DNA of 64,000 nt, from NCBI RefSeq assembly GCF_002234675.1, contig NC_019872.2:13885950-13949949 (forward strand), in the 5' to 3' direction. Source of the DNA: Oryzias latipes. Lineage: Eukaryota > Chordata > Actinopteri > Beloniformes > Adrianichthyidae. The notes under the pieces were generated by a model. That model had not been told where the DNA came from and made no database searches. It saw only the letters and a program-made list of their open reading frames with translations. Below, one piece after another: positions 25,601 through 39,040 of the stretch (within the stretch, counting starts at the first letter, position 1; every line of letters starts with the position of its first letter). Both the position numbers and the translations under genes were made by a program.

Positions 25601-28600
25601 GTACTAGAATACATGCTTCAGTGACTTTTTAAAAGAAAAGAAAATAGGACAAAATTTGTCTACAAAGCAGACTTACTGGAACAGGTTCAGTGTGTCTCAG
25701 GAAAATTGTGACATTTTGTCTTAATCCACTGACTGAAATATTGCCCACACTTGCTCCGAGGATACCACTGTTGAGTTTACGATCTCCCAATGACTGGTCC
25801 TGTGTGTTCATAGACAGCACAAAAAGCAAAATGTTAGTTCATAACATCAAATCATGCAAAATTAAAGCTATTTCTGTAGTGACTTTCTGAAAGTGACTCC
25901 ATGCTTTGGCAGAAACTGATGATAAATTAACATAAACACCTGAAACAGTGTGTTCTTCTGATAGAAATTGTAATGGACTCTGGACACGAGCCTCTGTTCT
26001 TCAGTTGTCAGGTTCTGAGTGAGAAAGGGGGGCAGACTGACAGAGCCCTGTGGTCCGGAGGAGTCAGCCCCCAACCTCAACACCCTCGACAGCTGACGGA
26101 CCTGCAGCACACATGAACAAACAGACACGCTTAACAAACAGATTTTTATTTGGGGCAGCTGACATCTGTCGTTAGTGTTACACAAACAATAAGTGCAATC
26201 CAGACATGGACTCAAATCATGTGCAGAAGTCTGTCATTGTGAACAAGTTAAGTAGGTTGGCAGCCAGAATTTATGACCTCATTCACCTCACTGCACTTTT
26301 TTACAAACAGAAATGGGTCATATGGCTTAATCCTTTAGTGTGTTTATTTTTTTTTACTTAAAAATTATAACACCCCCCCCCCCCCCCCCCCCAAAATAAA
26401 ATAAAATAAATGTTGCATCAGCTTTAAAGAATAAGAAGGATTTTTCTGAAAATTAAAGCACTCGTTCCTAAAAACCTGAATAAAATTAGAAACTCTCACC
26501 TGAACGTTATTGGGATCTGTTATGGAGAAAGAGGTCTCTTGGAAGTTTGTGCCATCGGCTGGTGTAACAGACAGAGCAATTGATGGAGCAAGCAGACTTT
26601 TAGAGTTTGCTCCAAGAACCAGCTTAAAACCCACAGTGTCAACAATCCGGATGATCCTAATCAGGTCAAAGAGAAAAAAGCAATACTGTGAAAGATTTGC
26701 ACAAAGCTTTGGACATCCTTGTAAAGCTTTTGTGTGTGAAAGGTGCAGCGTAAATAAAGCAGCCTTGGTACTTCCATGAATTAAGTACCGGTATATCAAT
26801 ATACGTCATTAACAAATCTGAGTCCCTAATTGGTCACAATTTGACCTGGTTTAACTCTCAACGCATGTTCAGTGACCGCATTGTTTGTACGCAGAGCTCG
26901 AAAACAGTCGTACAAATGTTCGTTTTGACACACAAATGAGTTTTGAACGCAGAAGAACGTACTTGTTTACATAGAATTCAAGTGTTGATTATTTTCCAGT
27001 TTTCCAGATGGTAGAAAGGTATTTATCCATCCATCTATCCATTTTCCAAACCTGCCAAATCCCTGTTGGGGTCACAGGGTTGCTGGAGCCTATCCTATCT
27101 TAGTCAAAGGCAGGGGTACAACCTTTTTAGGTCACTAGTCTATTGCGTGGTTGCACAACCACACACTCACATTCACAACTGGGAACAATTTCACCAATCA
27201 AACTATGAAGCATGTTTTTGGACTGTGGGAGAAAGTCTGAGTGCCTGCAGAAAAGCCACACATACTGTACACTAGGAGAACATGCAAACTCCACACAGAA
27301 CTTCATAGAAGGATGCTGCCAGTATTTGAACCAGGTTCTTCTATTGTGTAAAGGTAAAGAAGCAAGTGAGCTACCTTCTGGAAGAGTTTGACAGCTTCTC
27401 AGGTGAAGCGCCCAGGAGGTTGTTGACAATGAATACAGAGATGTTTCCCAGAGTCAGGCTGATGTTTGGACCTGACAGCAGGTTTTCCAGATCCGACACC
27501 AGCTGATCTATGTCGCTGGATGTCAGATTAGATATGTTCTCTGTCCGTTTAAGCAGTGCTGCAGCTAGATTTTCAGCTGCAATCAAACAAACCAAAATTC
27601 AAATCATTCCATAGTGAAAGAGTAAAATTGTATCCGTCTTTGTTTTTTCCTAACTCTTTAATTAATTTAATAGTAATCTGTTCTGGATATTTACAGCAAA
27701 CCTCAGTTACCTGAGTTTGTGGTGGCCGTAGTCACTGTGGAAGTGCTGGTGTTGCTTGTGGTTACTGTTGTCGTAGTTGTCTGGGTGACATTAGCAGCAG
27801 TCGTGGGTTTTTGGGTTACGGTGGAAGTAGGTTGTGTTGTTGTAGTATTTGATGATGAAGAACCTCCACTTCCTGTGTTGGAGCACCACTCATCCAGCTC
27901 CTCAATGACATTTGTTTTGTTTTCACTGCAATAAAAAGGGAACACAAAGGGATGTTGGTTAAACTACTTTTGATTTTGCAACCGGGTTCAAAGTTTTTGT
28001 AAAACAAGGGAAAGCAACACTAACCATGTACTGATATTATATTCATTTATTGTTTCACAAAAGTTGACAGGTTTTGAGGACGTGTTAGCCCAGGTAAATT
28101 GGGGGTTTGGCAGATCATCCTCTATCGTGAAGTTTCCACAAATTGCTGTATAACAAAAGACAAAACACCATTGAGAACCTTGTCTCTTAAAGAATTATTT
28201 CTTTGTTTTTCGTGACATACACACCTGCTCGTCTGATCATCCCATCAAATTTGATTTGTTGTAGGGACTGAGATACTGTTTTTACAGCGGTCTGCAAGGA
28301 ACATAGTGGGACTTCACTGGTAAATCCTAAAATCACTCTGCAGAGTTGGCTTTTGGGTGAAAAAAGCAAAAAAATGAGTTGAATATTTTTAAAATATTTA
28401 ATCTCAATGAAAGTACAGTGGGAAAAAACAAGAGACTCACCTGTTTGCTGGGACCTCACAAGCCACATTGGCACCCTGCAGAGAAAAAAAACGGTTTAGC
28501 TGCAAGAGTAACTTTAAAAACAGTCAAATTAACAAGTACTTTTTAATATTAGATGTAACATACAGTGAAGCATTCAAATTAGTTATTCTCCAATATATTT

Positions 28601-31600
28601 TAATCTCACAAAGTATTGAATAAAAACACAATTTTAGATACGATACAGTAAAATTATTGTTTCAGGCAATAAAGTCCAATTTTACAACATTTTCTTACAG
28701 AAACTATTATCTAAACTATATAACTATTATCCCTTTCATGCCTGAATTTATTTCCAATTATGTAAAATACGTTGTCAGTGTATCTTCATGGATTTCATGG
28801 TACACTTGAAAAATGTTCTTCTCAAAAAAGTTATTTATGTTCCATGTTATAAGTAAAAACATCTGCCAATGGAACTTGGAATTTAATAGAACTAATCATT
28901 TTATAAGATTTTGTAACAGAAGTTGTGTTGTTCTCCCCTTTTTAAAACAAAATACAATCTGAAAATTTGCCATAAAGACTCATAACAGGTATTTTGCTCT
29001 GGTAATTGGAAATATTAATTTCTTAAATTAGTGTGTATTTCTCAAAAACGTTTTATATGTTTAAAGTATGTAAAACCTACATATTTATACTTTTTTCGCC
29101 CAAAAATATTCCCTTTTAAGCACTACATCACAGACTATATTAATCCTAAAAAAAAGGACAAAAATTGCACATTTAAAAGTACAAAATCTAGTGAATCAAA
29201 TAAAACTTCCAGGTTTCCCTAAATCTCTAGAGCACTTATCACGTACAAATATATTAGAAATATCGTGTAAAGTAACGATAAAAACAAACTTAAAAAAAAA
29301 GATATTCCTTAAAATAAGATGTTTTAAAAACAAAACGATGTTCATTAAGATCTTCTTTTTGAAAATTTACAAGTAAATTAATTTTGTTTTAAATCAAGTC
29401 CAATAAGATATTTAAACTAAAAATCAGGCAAAAATACTTGAGATTTTGTGTTTTTGCAGTGATTTGTTGCAAATTAGCAACATACAGCATGAAGGGTTAC
29501 AAAAGAAGCTGTGTGATTCTTGTCTTGATACCTTGTATTGGGATCCATTTACAAATGGTCGACATGTTTCACTGAAAATAAAAAAGGAGTTTATTTCCAA
29601 TTTGACACAATAATCTTTCCACTGACTGTTATTTTTCCATGATTGTCATAAATCCAAACTCACTTTGTGAAACAAGTTTCATTTAACTCAGAAATCTGTA
29701 AAAAAAAAAAAAAAAGTACAAAATGTATTACTGTAAAAACAAACAGGTGTAACATAACTGACAACTGGTCTGAGAGTGACTGAGATGTTACCAGTGTGTT
29801 GTAGCCTTGTGAACAGTTTATGTTTGGATTTTCAACTGAGACAAAAAACATGTAGAATGCATCTAAAAGCAGAAACAAAATTATCTGATTAGAGGTTTTC
29901 AAAGTAAAACTACACATTCTCAGATAGTTAATTGGTTGATAAAACACTGACCTGATCCATTGCAGTAAGCAGAACAGTCACAGCTGAAGTTTCCTGCATA
30001 AAGTCAAAGAACAAACATATTTTATTTTTGTGTTTCGAATTCTTGAACATAATATCTTTGTTTAACTTCCGGAATTAACATAATTCGTTCATATATTTAA
30101 CATGTTGTAAACATTCTGTTCCCTCTGAATTGATCTGGCAAAAAGCATACAGAATGATGCCAAAAAAAGGTAGAGAACTAAAAAATATATAGACGGAAAG
30201 GAAGTTTGCTAAATTGAGAGGTGCAATGACTAGTGTTAATTAAATGTATTGGTTTGAGACTACCTGTGTGGTTCTGGGGCTTCGCAGTTCCACAGATGGT
30301 TGAGTTGTTTTGTGGAACCTCATTTGCAGGGACAAATTCCTCGCTATTGAAAGATTGACATGCCAAAATGTTTATGTGGATCAACGTCTTGTATTTCCAG
30401 CTTTGCAAGTTATGTATTTCCACTGAAAAGGCTTAATAATAAAATAAAATAAAAAATTAAAATTCTGATATAAATTAAAGAAACAATTAAACAAATTTTG
30501 CCTCCACTAAGCTTCTAAGCAACTATGAAAAAAACAACAATAAAACATAAAAGCTGTTGTGGAAAGAACTAAGCAAAGATTAAAAAGTGCAATTTTTCTT
30601 GGACTATTTAGACACAAATCTGTGGCTTTTGTCTATAGCAGTTTATTTAAAACCAATGCATGGATTTGCATATAAGACAGCTAATGACAGAAAGTGTTAG
30701 GTTTTTTTTTCCTGCCTCCGCCTGCTCCCTTTTTGCATACAAAAATAAAACCATGACAGAGCACCTTACCAATTGGTTTGGTTTGAGCCAGAATAACTGC
30801 AGCTGGTTTGATCCATTTGAGGAGTGCTGCACACAGTCTGAAGAGGGCCTGTTTAGGAGCACAGACAGTTGTTTTGAAGCAGCAACCTACCAAGTGTGTA
30901 ACTTGTGAGAGAAACTGTATACTTACTAAGTCTCTCTGCCTTGTTTCCCACCAGAGAGATGTCTGTTGAGTTTTTAGTGGCGGTACAAAGTGTTCGGAGG
31001 ATGCAACATGGCGGCACCGTCTGATTTAGCCGTAGTGTCGCAGTGCATGTGCTATTTCTAAAGCACAAGAATTGTTTTAGTGACGTACTCGTCTACAACA
31101 ATGGCAAACACTAAAAAAGGTATTTCACTCACGTAAATGACGTTTTAGGAAGACATGACACTTCCACTCCCTGTTGAAAATCGAAGTAGGTTAAACAATG
31201 CTTCTGTTCAAACTATCAAATGGAAAAATATGATAATTAACTTACTTGAAATAAAGAAGTATTATTTCCTTCCCACCTAAAACAGAAATTACTGTTAACG
31301 TTTAGATTTCACTTTTGCAAATGATTTACTAAAGTACATAATTGAAGGGAAAACTTTCAATTGCAAATTTTTTATTGCTAACATGCAGTTTTTCTGCATT
31401 GAAATTTGCTCACAAAAATCTGCAAAGCATCAAGTAGCACTGACTTTTGTGTTGGGTTTGAAGAGGATGAAGTTGTAATAACAGCGGCGGCTGTGCTTGG
31501 AGGTTCTGGGAGGATGCACTTCTGAAGGTTGCTCTGGAAAATATCCCTCAGCTAAGAAAGACACCAAATCAATCAGACGCTCAATTTATGTACATGATAC

Positions 31601-34600
31601 AGCTCATATTCTGATTGTTAAATAGCAGCAACACACACCAAGCCAGTAATTTCCGTTTCATTCTTGGGTCCAACTGCCTTCACAGTGATGCTGATGAAGT
31701 AAGAAACACCTAGCAGAGAATGAACATCAGTTTATGAGTACAATCAGTAATGAAGCTTATACAATGGGCTGAAGAACAAATAAAATAAATTGACCAAATG
31801 ATTTCCTGAACCATTTACCTGGTGGGAGACCTACTGTTGTGGGATGGGGAGGAGAAGTGCCAAAAGTTGGAGAAATGGAGCTTTCCCCTGAAAAAGAGGA
31901 AAAACACACTGTTGTTAAAAAGTTTTCACCCTTTCATTAAAAAATAATCTTCATTTGTAACTTGGAGGTTAAAATTATTTAACTGGTGAGAGTTAAAAAC
32001 AGATATATATGTATTTTTTTTTACCAAGTCTCTTTTTGTCTTTTAACAAGAAATCTTTTGAGCTTTTTAGAAAATGTGTAAAAAAACACAGAAAGCTGGT
32101 CTGTCTGGTAAAACATATTGAAATGTTTTTTTAAAAGGAAGGATTTTTGACTTGTGATGTGATTTTTGGCAATGTGAGTGGGTAAACTCATTTTATTATT
32201 ATACGTTTTTTTATTTTATTTCATCTTCACAAAAAACGTTTACGTTAAAATCAATGCAAGACATGTTATGCGGTGGAAATGAAAGGGAACAGAATGAAGA
32301 AAAAAGGTATTTTTCTGCCCCTGTTACATGCATCCATTCAACAAAAGAGCAAAAAGTACGTCTACAACACACATTGTCACTTAAAATAATTTGGAGTATG
32401 TAAACATCAAAACATAGTTGAGAATACCATCAAAGCTTAGGAATTTATAAGTATTATCTTTTTTTACTTTTCTACACGACAGTAGTTAAATAAAGTCATT
32501 AGTTGAATTTTTGTAGAAGCTCTTCTTTGAATATAATTGATGATTTAGTTCAATATGCGAACCCCTTGAATTCAAATGCTTTTTCCTTTAACTTTGTTCT
32601 GAATTTTTATAATGAGAAAAATCTCATGACCTTTAGGAGGACATGGAAACATGTGGAACATGCAACATCAGTAAAATACTGCAATAAATTACCAACAAAT
32701 GAGAGGATTCTGTGAGGCACTTACTGGTACCTAAAGACGCTCTTATTGTTGAACGAGGTGGTGGTGAAGTAGAAAATGGTGAGGTGGGGCTGTGACCTGA
32801 TAAAAAAGACAAACAGGAAAACACTGTTGTTGAAAGTTTTCACCGTTCTATCATTTTTATTTAACATGTGGTCTGAAAATAATTTAGCTGGTGAGGATTA
32901 AAAAGCAATCAGTCTGAAATGGTGAAGGGCTGGTCTACTTCTGGTGAAACAAATTTGATCCGTTTTCCTTTAAAGCAAAGATTTTTAGGGGCGTGACAAC
33001 TAGTACTTTGACTTTTAAATAGAGGTACTTTAGCCTGATATTTGTTTTTGGCCTTCATTTTCCTCAAAATCCTTAGAGAAGATGAAGCTTTTACTGGTAA
33101 CAGGTAATCTGTCTGGCTGATCTAAATCTTTTTTTATTTTTTATTTTTGCTTTGTTTATGTCTGTAAGATCTGCATAACTCAAAGCTGCGCAGATAGCAG
33201 AATTATTTATGCTTTTTGGAAAAAAAGAAAGATAAAATTAGCATTTTGATTGAAGGCAGTGACCTGCATGTTATAAGGATTCTAAATATGATCAAGACAA
33301 AAAATGAGGCTGAGGTTGGTGGACAGGGGAGAAGGGGGGCAGAAATGTTCACCTGTATGCTGATGGGATTGACTGAAAATCTGATTTCATTACACACTGT
33401 GTGTGTAACTGTTACTATTTTTTTGTAAGTGAAAAGGTGAATTTTTGCCAGCCACTCTATACGAGGGAAAAAAGAAGTCAACATTATTAGAAAGTGACAT
33501 GATTTTGTGAATCATTTACCTGCATTTCCTGTTGGTGTTTTGGGGGTCGAAGGGCTCTGAGCCGTGGAAACTGGAAATATTTAAAAGATAGAACAACTCT
33601 AAACTGGAATGTTTTGCTCTTTAAGGATATGACCTGAGCAGTTATTGAAAATAACAGATATGCAATCAGACTTTATAAGGTTTCTCTGCAGCACATGTGG
33701 CTTTGGCACAGCAAATAGAAATTGAACATTACTGAAGAAAGCAAAATTTTATGTTGTTGAAATTCCCTTTAGCAAATGTGAAATGTATTATTAAATGTCA
33801 GATCAACTACTGTCCATAATTCTGTTTTCCTTTGTAAAGTAAGTCACACGGCTTCAGCCTTCTGAAACTGCAAGACCAGACTAACAGGTTCTGGGAGAAA
33901 TTAAAAATAAAGAAACTCAACTCATTTGTGTGTGTGTGTGGGTGACTGTCTCCACGAGAGTGTCAAGAGATGCATTTAGTTTTGTTTGGCTGGATTACAT
34001 CAACATCCTTCCTAGCCTTTCAACAAAGAAGTGTAAAGTTTTCCAGTTGATGTCAAAGCTTACCTGTCCAAAGGATGGCAAGCAGGCAGAGAACCCATCT
34101 GTTAAAGAAACCCAGCTGCTTTGTTCTGTAATACAATTAATTAAGTTATTCTCCCTTTTTGAAACTGACTGCATTGAAGGATACACTGTAATGCCGTGCG
34201 TGTAAATCAATGAGCTGAAGATTTCCCTGGAAAATGCAAAAACAGTTGCTTGCTTTGCCAATTCATCCTTTTGTTTTTTGATTGTATAATGTAATGACAG
34301 CCTTAAATACAAAATTTCTTTCAATTACAAAAGCGGGACATTTGGCCTGATTTGCACATTCTAATTTTCATATTAGCAAATACATTTTTGAAGTTTAATT
34401 TAGTCTTGTCCTAAACAAATTCTACTTATTCACCAAAGGATGTTATATAATTGGTTCTTTTCCAGTTGGGTTAAACAAAAACAAAAACATGAATTCAGTT
34501 CTTTACTCATTCATTTGTCATTTACACAAGCTTCTTCTTCAGGGGTGTTTAAAAAAATTGCATCCATACCATCTAAATATAAGATCATGTGGTAAAAAGA

Positions 34601-35416
34601 AAGTTAGTATATGAGTCATGACACCAAGGGGAAAATAAGAGAGAGGCACTGTTAGGTCAAAGATGCTATCACATATAGAAATAGGCAAAACTACAGTGAT
34701 TTACCCATCTCAGAATAAAAAAAGACTATCTCTTGCGGAAAAAAATAGGATAAAATAAAAGCTTTACTAGTAGCCTAACTACATATCTAACATGAGAGAC
34801 CTTTGGCATAACAGCTTTAACAAGAGAAATCTTATACAGTTCCTTCCAGCCTGAATGTGTGTTCTGTTTCATTTTAATCTAGTTTGATCAATATTATATA
34901 ACTGATGTTTGATTTGAAATGCCGGTAAATAACAAAACCATTTTAACTGTTGTTCTGCATTTATTGGATGTTTCTTTATGCTTCAGTCTTGGGAAAAACC
35001 GAGTTTTGTAGCAATTGTTACTATGAATTCATTTGTTCATTCATTTCTATCATCCTTGTTAAAGTTATGAAGGAACAAGAGCCAAATAACAGACACTTTA
35101 TCACAAAATGACGTTCAGCCCAAGTCATCATGGTGGCAGAAAAATCACTGAAATGCAAAGTTGATGTGTCCTTTTTAAAAGCATCCATACACTTTAATTA
35201 AATGAGTAATTAAGTCAAAGTTGTTTCAATAATTTTTATCATCAAATTAGATAGTCTTTGAAAGTGAAGAACTGCAAAAACAGAGCAAATTTATGCACGT
35301 ATCTAAACTTGGTTCACAACAGTGGCTTCTGTTTTCCATTAGCTTCTTCAGAGGTAAAATCCGGCAACCAAAGAGGTACAAATCCAACTCCTTTACCTGA
35401 TCACAGGCGCCAGCAT
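22624..35416 (-). CDS. adgrg2: Adhesion G-protein-coupled receptor G2 (GPR64-like), complete
   Basis: Thirty-two coding exons run down the minus strand: 35416-35397, 34125-34064, 33570-33520, 32796-32725, 31887-31819, 31709-31639, 31551-31445, 31276-31246, 31170-31133, 31057-30927, 30848-30770, 30343-30264, 29993-29952, 29835-29792, 29695-29664, 29571-29532, 28475-28441, 28349-28225, 28145-28025, 27925-27711, 27576-27375, 26656-26500, 26101-25940, 25799-25677, 24825-24780, 24693-24590, 24497-24373, 24253-23882, 23789-23506, 23258-23157, 22980-22831 and 22724-22624. They total 3393 nt, 1130 aa. Order: signal peptide ([11 protein letters not shown]), Ser/Thr/Pro exons, Cys-containing ectodomain, Thr-rich mucin stretch (exon 27925-27711), GAIN domain, GPS with [13 protein letters not shown] (cleavage near residue 747), seven helices ([33 protein letters not shown]), Ser-rich tail ending NRQYRNQDS. 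The 7TM region matches ADGRG2 best. Small ectodomain exons are supported by phase and splice sites but need transcripts. Confidence 0.93.
24590..24825 (-). other. GPS autoproteolysis motif of adgrg2
   Basis: Exons 24825-24780 and 24693-24590 encode CVFWDF, then GGWNSNGC, then [15 protein letters not shown]. The four-Cys/two-Trp GPS pattern and the HL|T cleavage triad are intact, so self-cleavage and a tethered agonist starting TSFAILL are expected. Confidence 0.9.
25032..25331 (+). repeat. Uncharacterised dispersed repeat, copy 2 (adgrg2 intron)
   Basis: Collinear with 18945-19217: CGTGTTCCAA, GGAAGTATCTGCTGGTTCC, TATTTGTCAGAATAACCA, CAATAAAAGTATGT, CCTGAGCC. Copy 2 differs by several insertions and many substitutions. 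Confidence 0.65.
26373..26392. repeat. Poly-C tract
   Basis: A run of about 20 C in an adgrg2 intron. Its length is likely unreliable in any assembly. Confidence 0.85.
27029..27312 (-). repeat. Abundant teleost interspersed repeat, copy B
   Basis: The same family as 10984-11290, in an adgrg2 intron: GGGGTCACAGGGTTGCTGGA, GCATGTTTTTGGACTGTGGG, GAACATGCAAACTCCACACA. More diverged than copy A. Confidence 0.65.
31819..32165 (-). repeat. Tandem-duplicated adgrg2 segment, unit 1 (Ser/Pro exon plus upstream intron)
   Basis: Exon 31887-31819 and the intron behind its acceptor (AACACACTGTTGTTAAAAAG, TTTTCACCCTTTCATT, TTAAAATTATTTAACTGGTG) match the unit at 32725-32995 in the same order. The coding part is Ser/Thr/Pro-rich and phase 1-1. 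Confidence 0.75.
32725..32995 (-). repeat. Tandem-duplicated adgrg2 segment, unit 2
   Basis: Exon 32796-32725 with flanking intron (AACACTGTTGTTGAAAG, TTTTCACCGTTCTATCATT, AATAATTTAGCTGGTGAGGA). The exon is 72 nt against 69 nt in unit 1, and both are phase 1-1. Confidence 0.75.
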
Positions 35417-36659
35417 GTGTTGACATGAACCATTGAAGAAAGTCATTCCTGGAGCTCTCATAACTTCTCATGTGGTCCAAACAAAACTACATGTACATGC
35501 TTCTGTCTGTTTAAGGCTGTTGCTGCAGCTGTGTGTTGAAGTTCACTTTGGGTTTTTCTTTTTAGGCAATCAAGAGCTGCCGCATGTGGCACGCCCCTCA
35601 AACGTCACTCCAAACACAAGGACGTCACTCACATTCATCTCAGATTTGACAAATGTCCTGAAGAATTTGGTGTCCAACAATCCACCACAACCTGAAAAGA
35701 AAGGTTTTTAACACCTGATCGGAGGAAGTGGGTCTCTGTTACACCCTGAAAATGTACTTTTTTCTTATTCCCTAAAGTTTTATGTTGGTGTTGCAAAATT
35801 CAGAAATGTGTTTCTATTTTTGCTTAGCAGTTAAGGTGTGCCTCAGGGTGTGTCCTAACCTTGCCAGTTCCTTTTGATGATTGACATGACACACGTTTCC
35901 AGGACAACAAGCTCAAACAGGCATTGAGTCCTGGCTATTGTCTGGGAAAACTCCGGCTGCTTCATATCTTTCAAATCATAACCCTATTGTTCATGAATGT
36001 TTAAGTTCCACACTGCAGATCTTTTCTTTTTTTTTTACTGACTGACTTACTTTTTTTTTTAAATCTATATTTTAAAACCTTACTCAACATGTTTTCTATG
36101 TACATAAGCAAGAGAATAATGTTTGGTTTCACAATTCATACATTTATAAAGATTTTGAATTACAACATCAGTTTTTTAAGCCAAAATTGTACCTTTTAAA
36201 ACCATGTGTCAAAAACCCCCAGCAGGGATTGAAGGGTTTTAATTCAAAATGAAAAGAAAAAAAAACACAAGGAAAGCAAATGCCTGTTAAATTTAGGCTA
36301 TGTTATGCATTCAAATTTGTGTAGATCAAAAGTTTAAAGATACATCCAGTTTGTCAAAATCCTATAATCTTTTTATTTGAATTCAGTTTGCATTGCATGC
36401 GCCTTCACAACCCATGTTACATAATATAAACTGCAGACAGTCAGGAAGTAATGCTTGAACATTTCCTAACTTTGAAGACAATAATGTCTGTGATGATAGA
36501 TCTTGTAGTCGTCTTTGTTTAGACTGAACTGATGTAGATTGGTTAGCAAAGATAGACAATAGGTGTCGTAACAAAACAGTTCTCTGTTTTTTAAAACAAT
36601 TTTTTAAAACAGTTTTTTAAATAGTTAGTAGTTTTTTAAATATTATTTATTATTTTTAA

Positions 36660-36813
<154 letters not shown>

Positions 36814-38825
36814 TGTTGCACTGACCAGGAGGCACTTTTAATTTCATTCTACATGTGACAATGACAAATAAAGTGATCCTTCCTTTTGTAGTCTAGAAAT
36901 GTAACAGTTTGTCATTTTTGTCTGTCTGCTGCTTTTCTTTGCAGGCCAGTCTCTCAATCATGCATAAAAAATACTCACCTTTTTTAGCATCATTGTAAAA
37001 ATACAGATAGACTTGTTGTTCTGTGTCTACACTGATGTCCTCACAGCTGTGTTTGAAGGCAGCTCTGTTAGTCTCAACAAGCAAACTTTGTATATTTTGT
37101 TCTCAAGCAGGTCAGGATTCAACCTGAGAAACAAAACCATTCTAGATTTATAATTCCTACTTTCCCTCATTTTTTAAATAAATGTATTCAACTAAATATT
37201 TTTAGGCCCTTTTAGATGTCAACTCTTAAATTTTACATTTATAAAATACACCTTTTATTTTGAAATTTTTCTTTTTTCTATATTTGTTTTAGCGTAGAGC
37301 AGCTTTTGAACAATGCTAACTTTCACAGAGAGAAACTAAAAAGGTGACCTAAAATACTTCACTAAAGAATCCCTCCACTCTTAAGAATGAAACAAAATGT
37401 CCAGTCACTATAACTGTCTTTTGTCTGAAACACCCGAAACAAATTCCAGTGAGAGGAGAGGCCAGACACTGGTCTATGATCCACATCTGGGTCGAAAAAA
37501 AAAGTTAATCAGTTCTAAATATGTTCATATTTTTATAAAAAATATTTTATTTCCTTTTGTGTTTGGATGGACACTTAAAAAAGAAATGTTAGCTTCCCCA
37601 AAATTGCACATTATTGGGGATGAGATGTATCCAAAACTGTATTTCATTTAAAGTAATCTGGATTCACCCCAAAAGAGATTCCTAATTTGTTTCTGCTCCA
37701 TCTCTCCTCTCTGTTCATTAAAAGTAGCAGTATTCTTTTAGTTTCCTAAAAAACTTCGGTCAGAGAACATGCCTCTCATTCCTACAGTGAAGCAAAGAAG
37801 CAAACCTTCATCCTTTTCAATCCCTGAGAACGTCACACTTTGTAACCTATCATTATCAAGCTGTGTTTAACTCACTACATGACACCTTTTCTTTCAAATT
37901 CACACCACCATTTTTTTAAATGTCAACTCGGTTCATAAAAAAGGCAGCTGGGTTCATCATTTTAGCAAGAAAGCGACTTGCGCCTTACACACCCACCCAC
38001 ATGCTTTCTTTTGTGGATGTTTTGTAAGTGTGTTCGGGCTTCACATGCTTGTTTTGCACTCATGCTCATTATGCTCAGTTTGTTCGTTTTCTTGTCATTT
38101 AAATTACAGACAACTGTTCACTTCCAGTCATGGCATAAGAAACGTAGCCCCTTCAGGGCATGAAACAAACCCCAAATCACACACATTGTTGTAAATTCTT
38201 TTAAGTTGGATTATGACAAAATGATCTGTTATGCTATTTGCCTAAAAACAATTATACATAAGAAGCAGAGGTGGTACATGAACAAGAACTCCAGTTCTCC
38301 AACTGTGTACAACTTACTTATCAGGCTGCCATGCTACCAAACCGCATTCTCTCATATCTACACCACTTGGTATGTCTGGATAAATATGAGGTGTGTCCAC
38401 GTTTTTCAACAAGTTGCTAAATTGAAAGCAAAAAAAGGGCATGTAGAGTGAAAAAAAAACAAAGGTTAGTTAAGCGAATGCTGTGCATGCTGCCATGCAG
38501 ATTCCAGAGTAATTCCAAAATGATAACATAGCATATAAATGAGAAAAAAAATCCATGTCACTAAGCCTAGTGTTCTGTTGGATGCATAGTGAAACAATAT
38601 ACAAAAATAATTGTCAACTCATTGTTTTGATCACAAAAATGATTTATTTAAGAATATGAACATCTGCCAATAGCATCTGCAACAGTACATTTTACCTCAA
38701 TCCAAGACAGGAGCCTTGTGCTCATATGTGACATATAATCTATCAAACATGCCGGTGGAAGGTTCATGGTTTGGGCTTTTTTCTACTGCTGCAGAACCTG
38801 AATCAGCAGTATTCAGTCGCAAACT

Positions 38826-39040
38826 ATGTAACCCTTGTGCTATCCTAGGCATTTTAACGTCGGGAGTTGGGTCATCTAGACCCACTAGACAGTGCGCTGA
38901 ACCTTTTTTCTTCAATGATTTGTGATCTTCACTGGTGTCCATGGATTACATAAAATCTTAATCCACCTTTATCCACCTTTGTCATGGTAGGGAGAACACG
39001 TCAATGTAAGGGTGGGGTCATAGGATAGCACAAAGGTTAA
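38826..39040 (-). mobile_element. piggyBac-like MITE, uninterrupted copy
   Basis: The ends CCCTTGTGCTATCCTAGG and (on the other strand) CCTTTGTGCTATCCTATG are inverted repeats. The right end abuts TTAA and the left end GTAA, a decayed TTAA. TTAA targets with short inverted repeats suggest piggyBac. There is no ORF; length is about 210 bp. It is the empty-site partner of the interrupted copy at 20950-21480. Confidence 0.7.

Noticed and set aside
27711-27925. Plus-strand Val-rich open frame over the Thr-rich adgrg2 exon
   Set aside because: It is the antisense shadow of the ACA/ACC Thr-codon repeats of the mucin stretch.
28225-28291. Acceptor TTCCTTGCAG at 28292 as the start of an adgrg2 exon
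   Set aside because: The sequence upstream ([18 protein letters not shown]) is open, in frame and aligns with the partner module, so the exon was extended to the acceptor before 28349.
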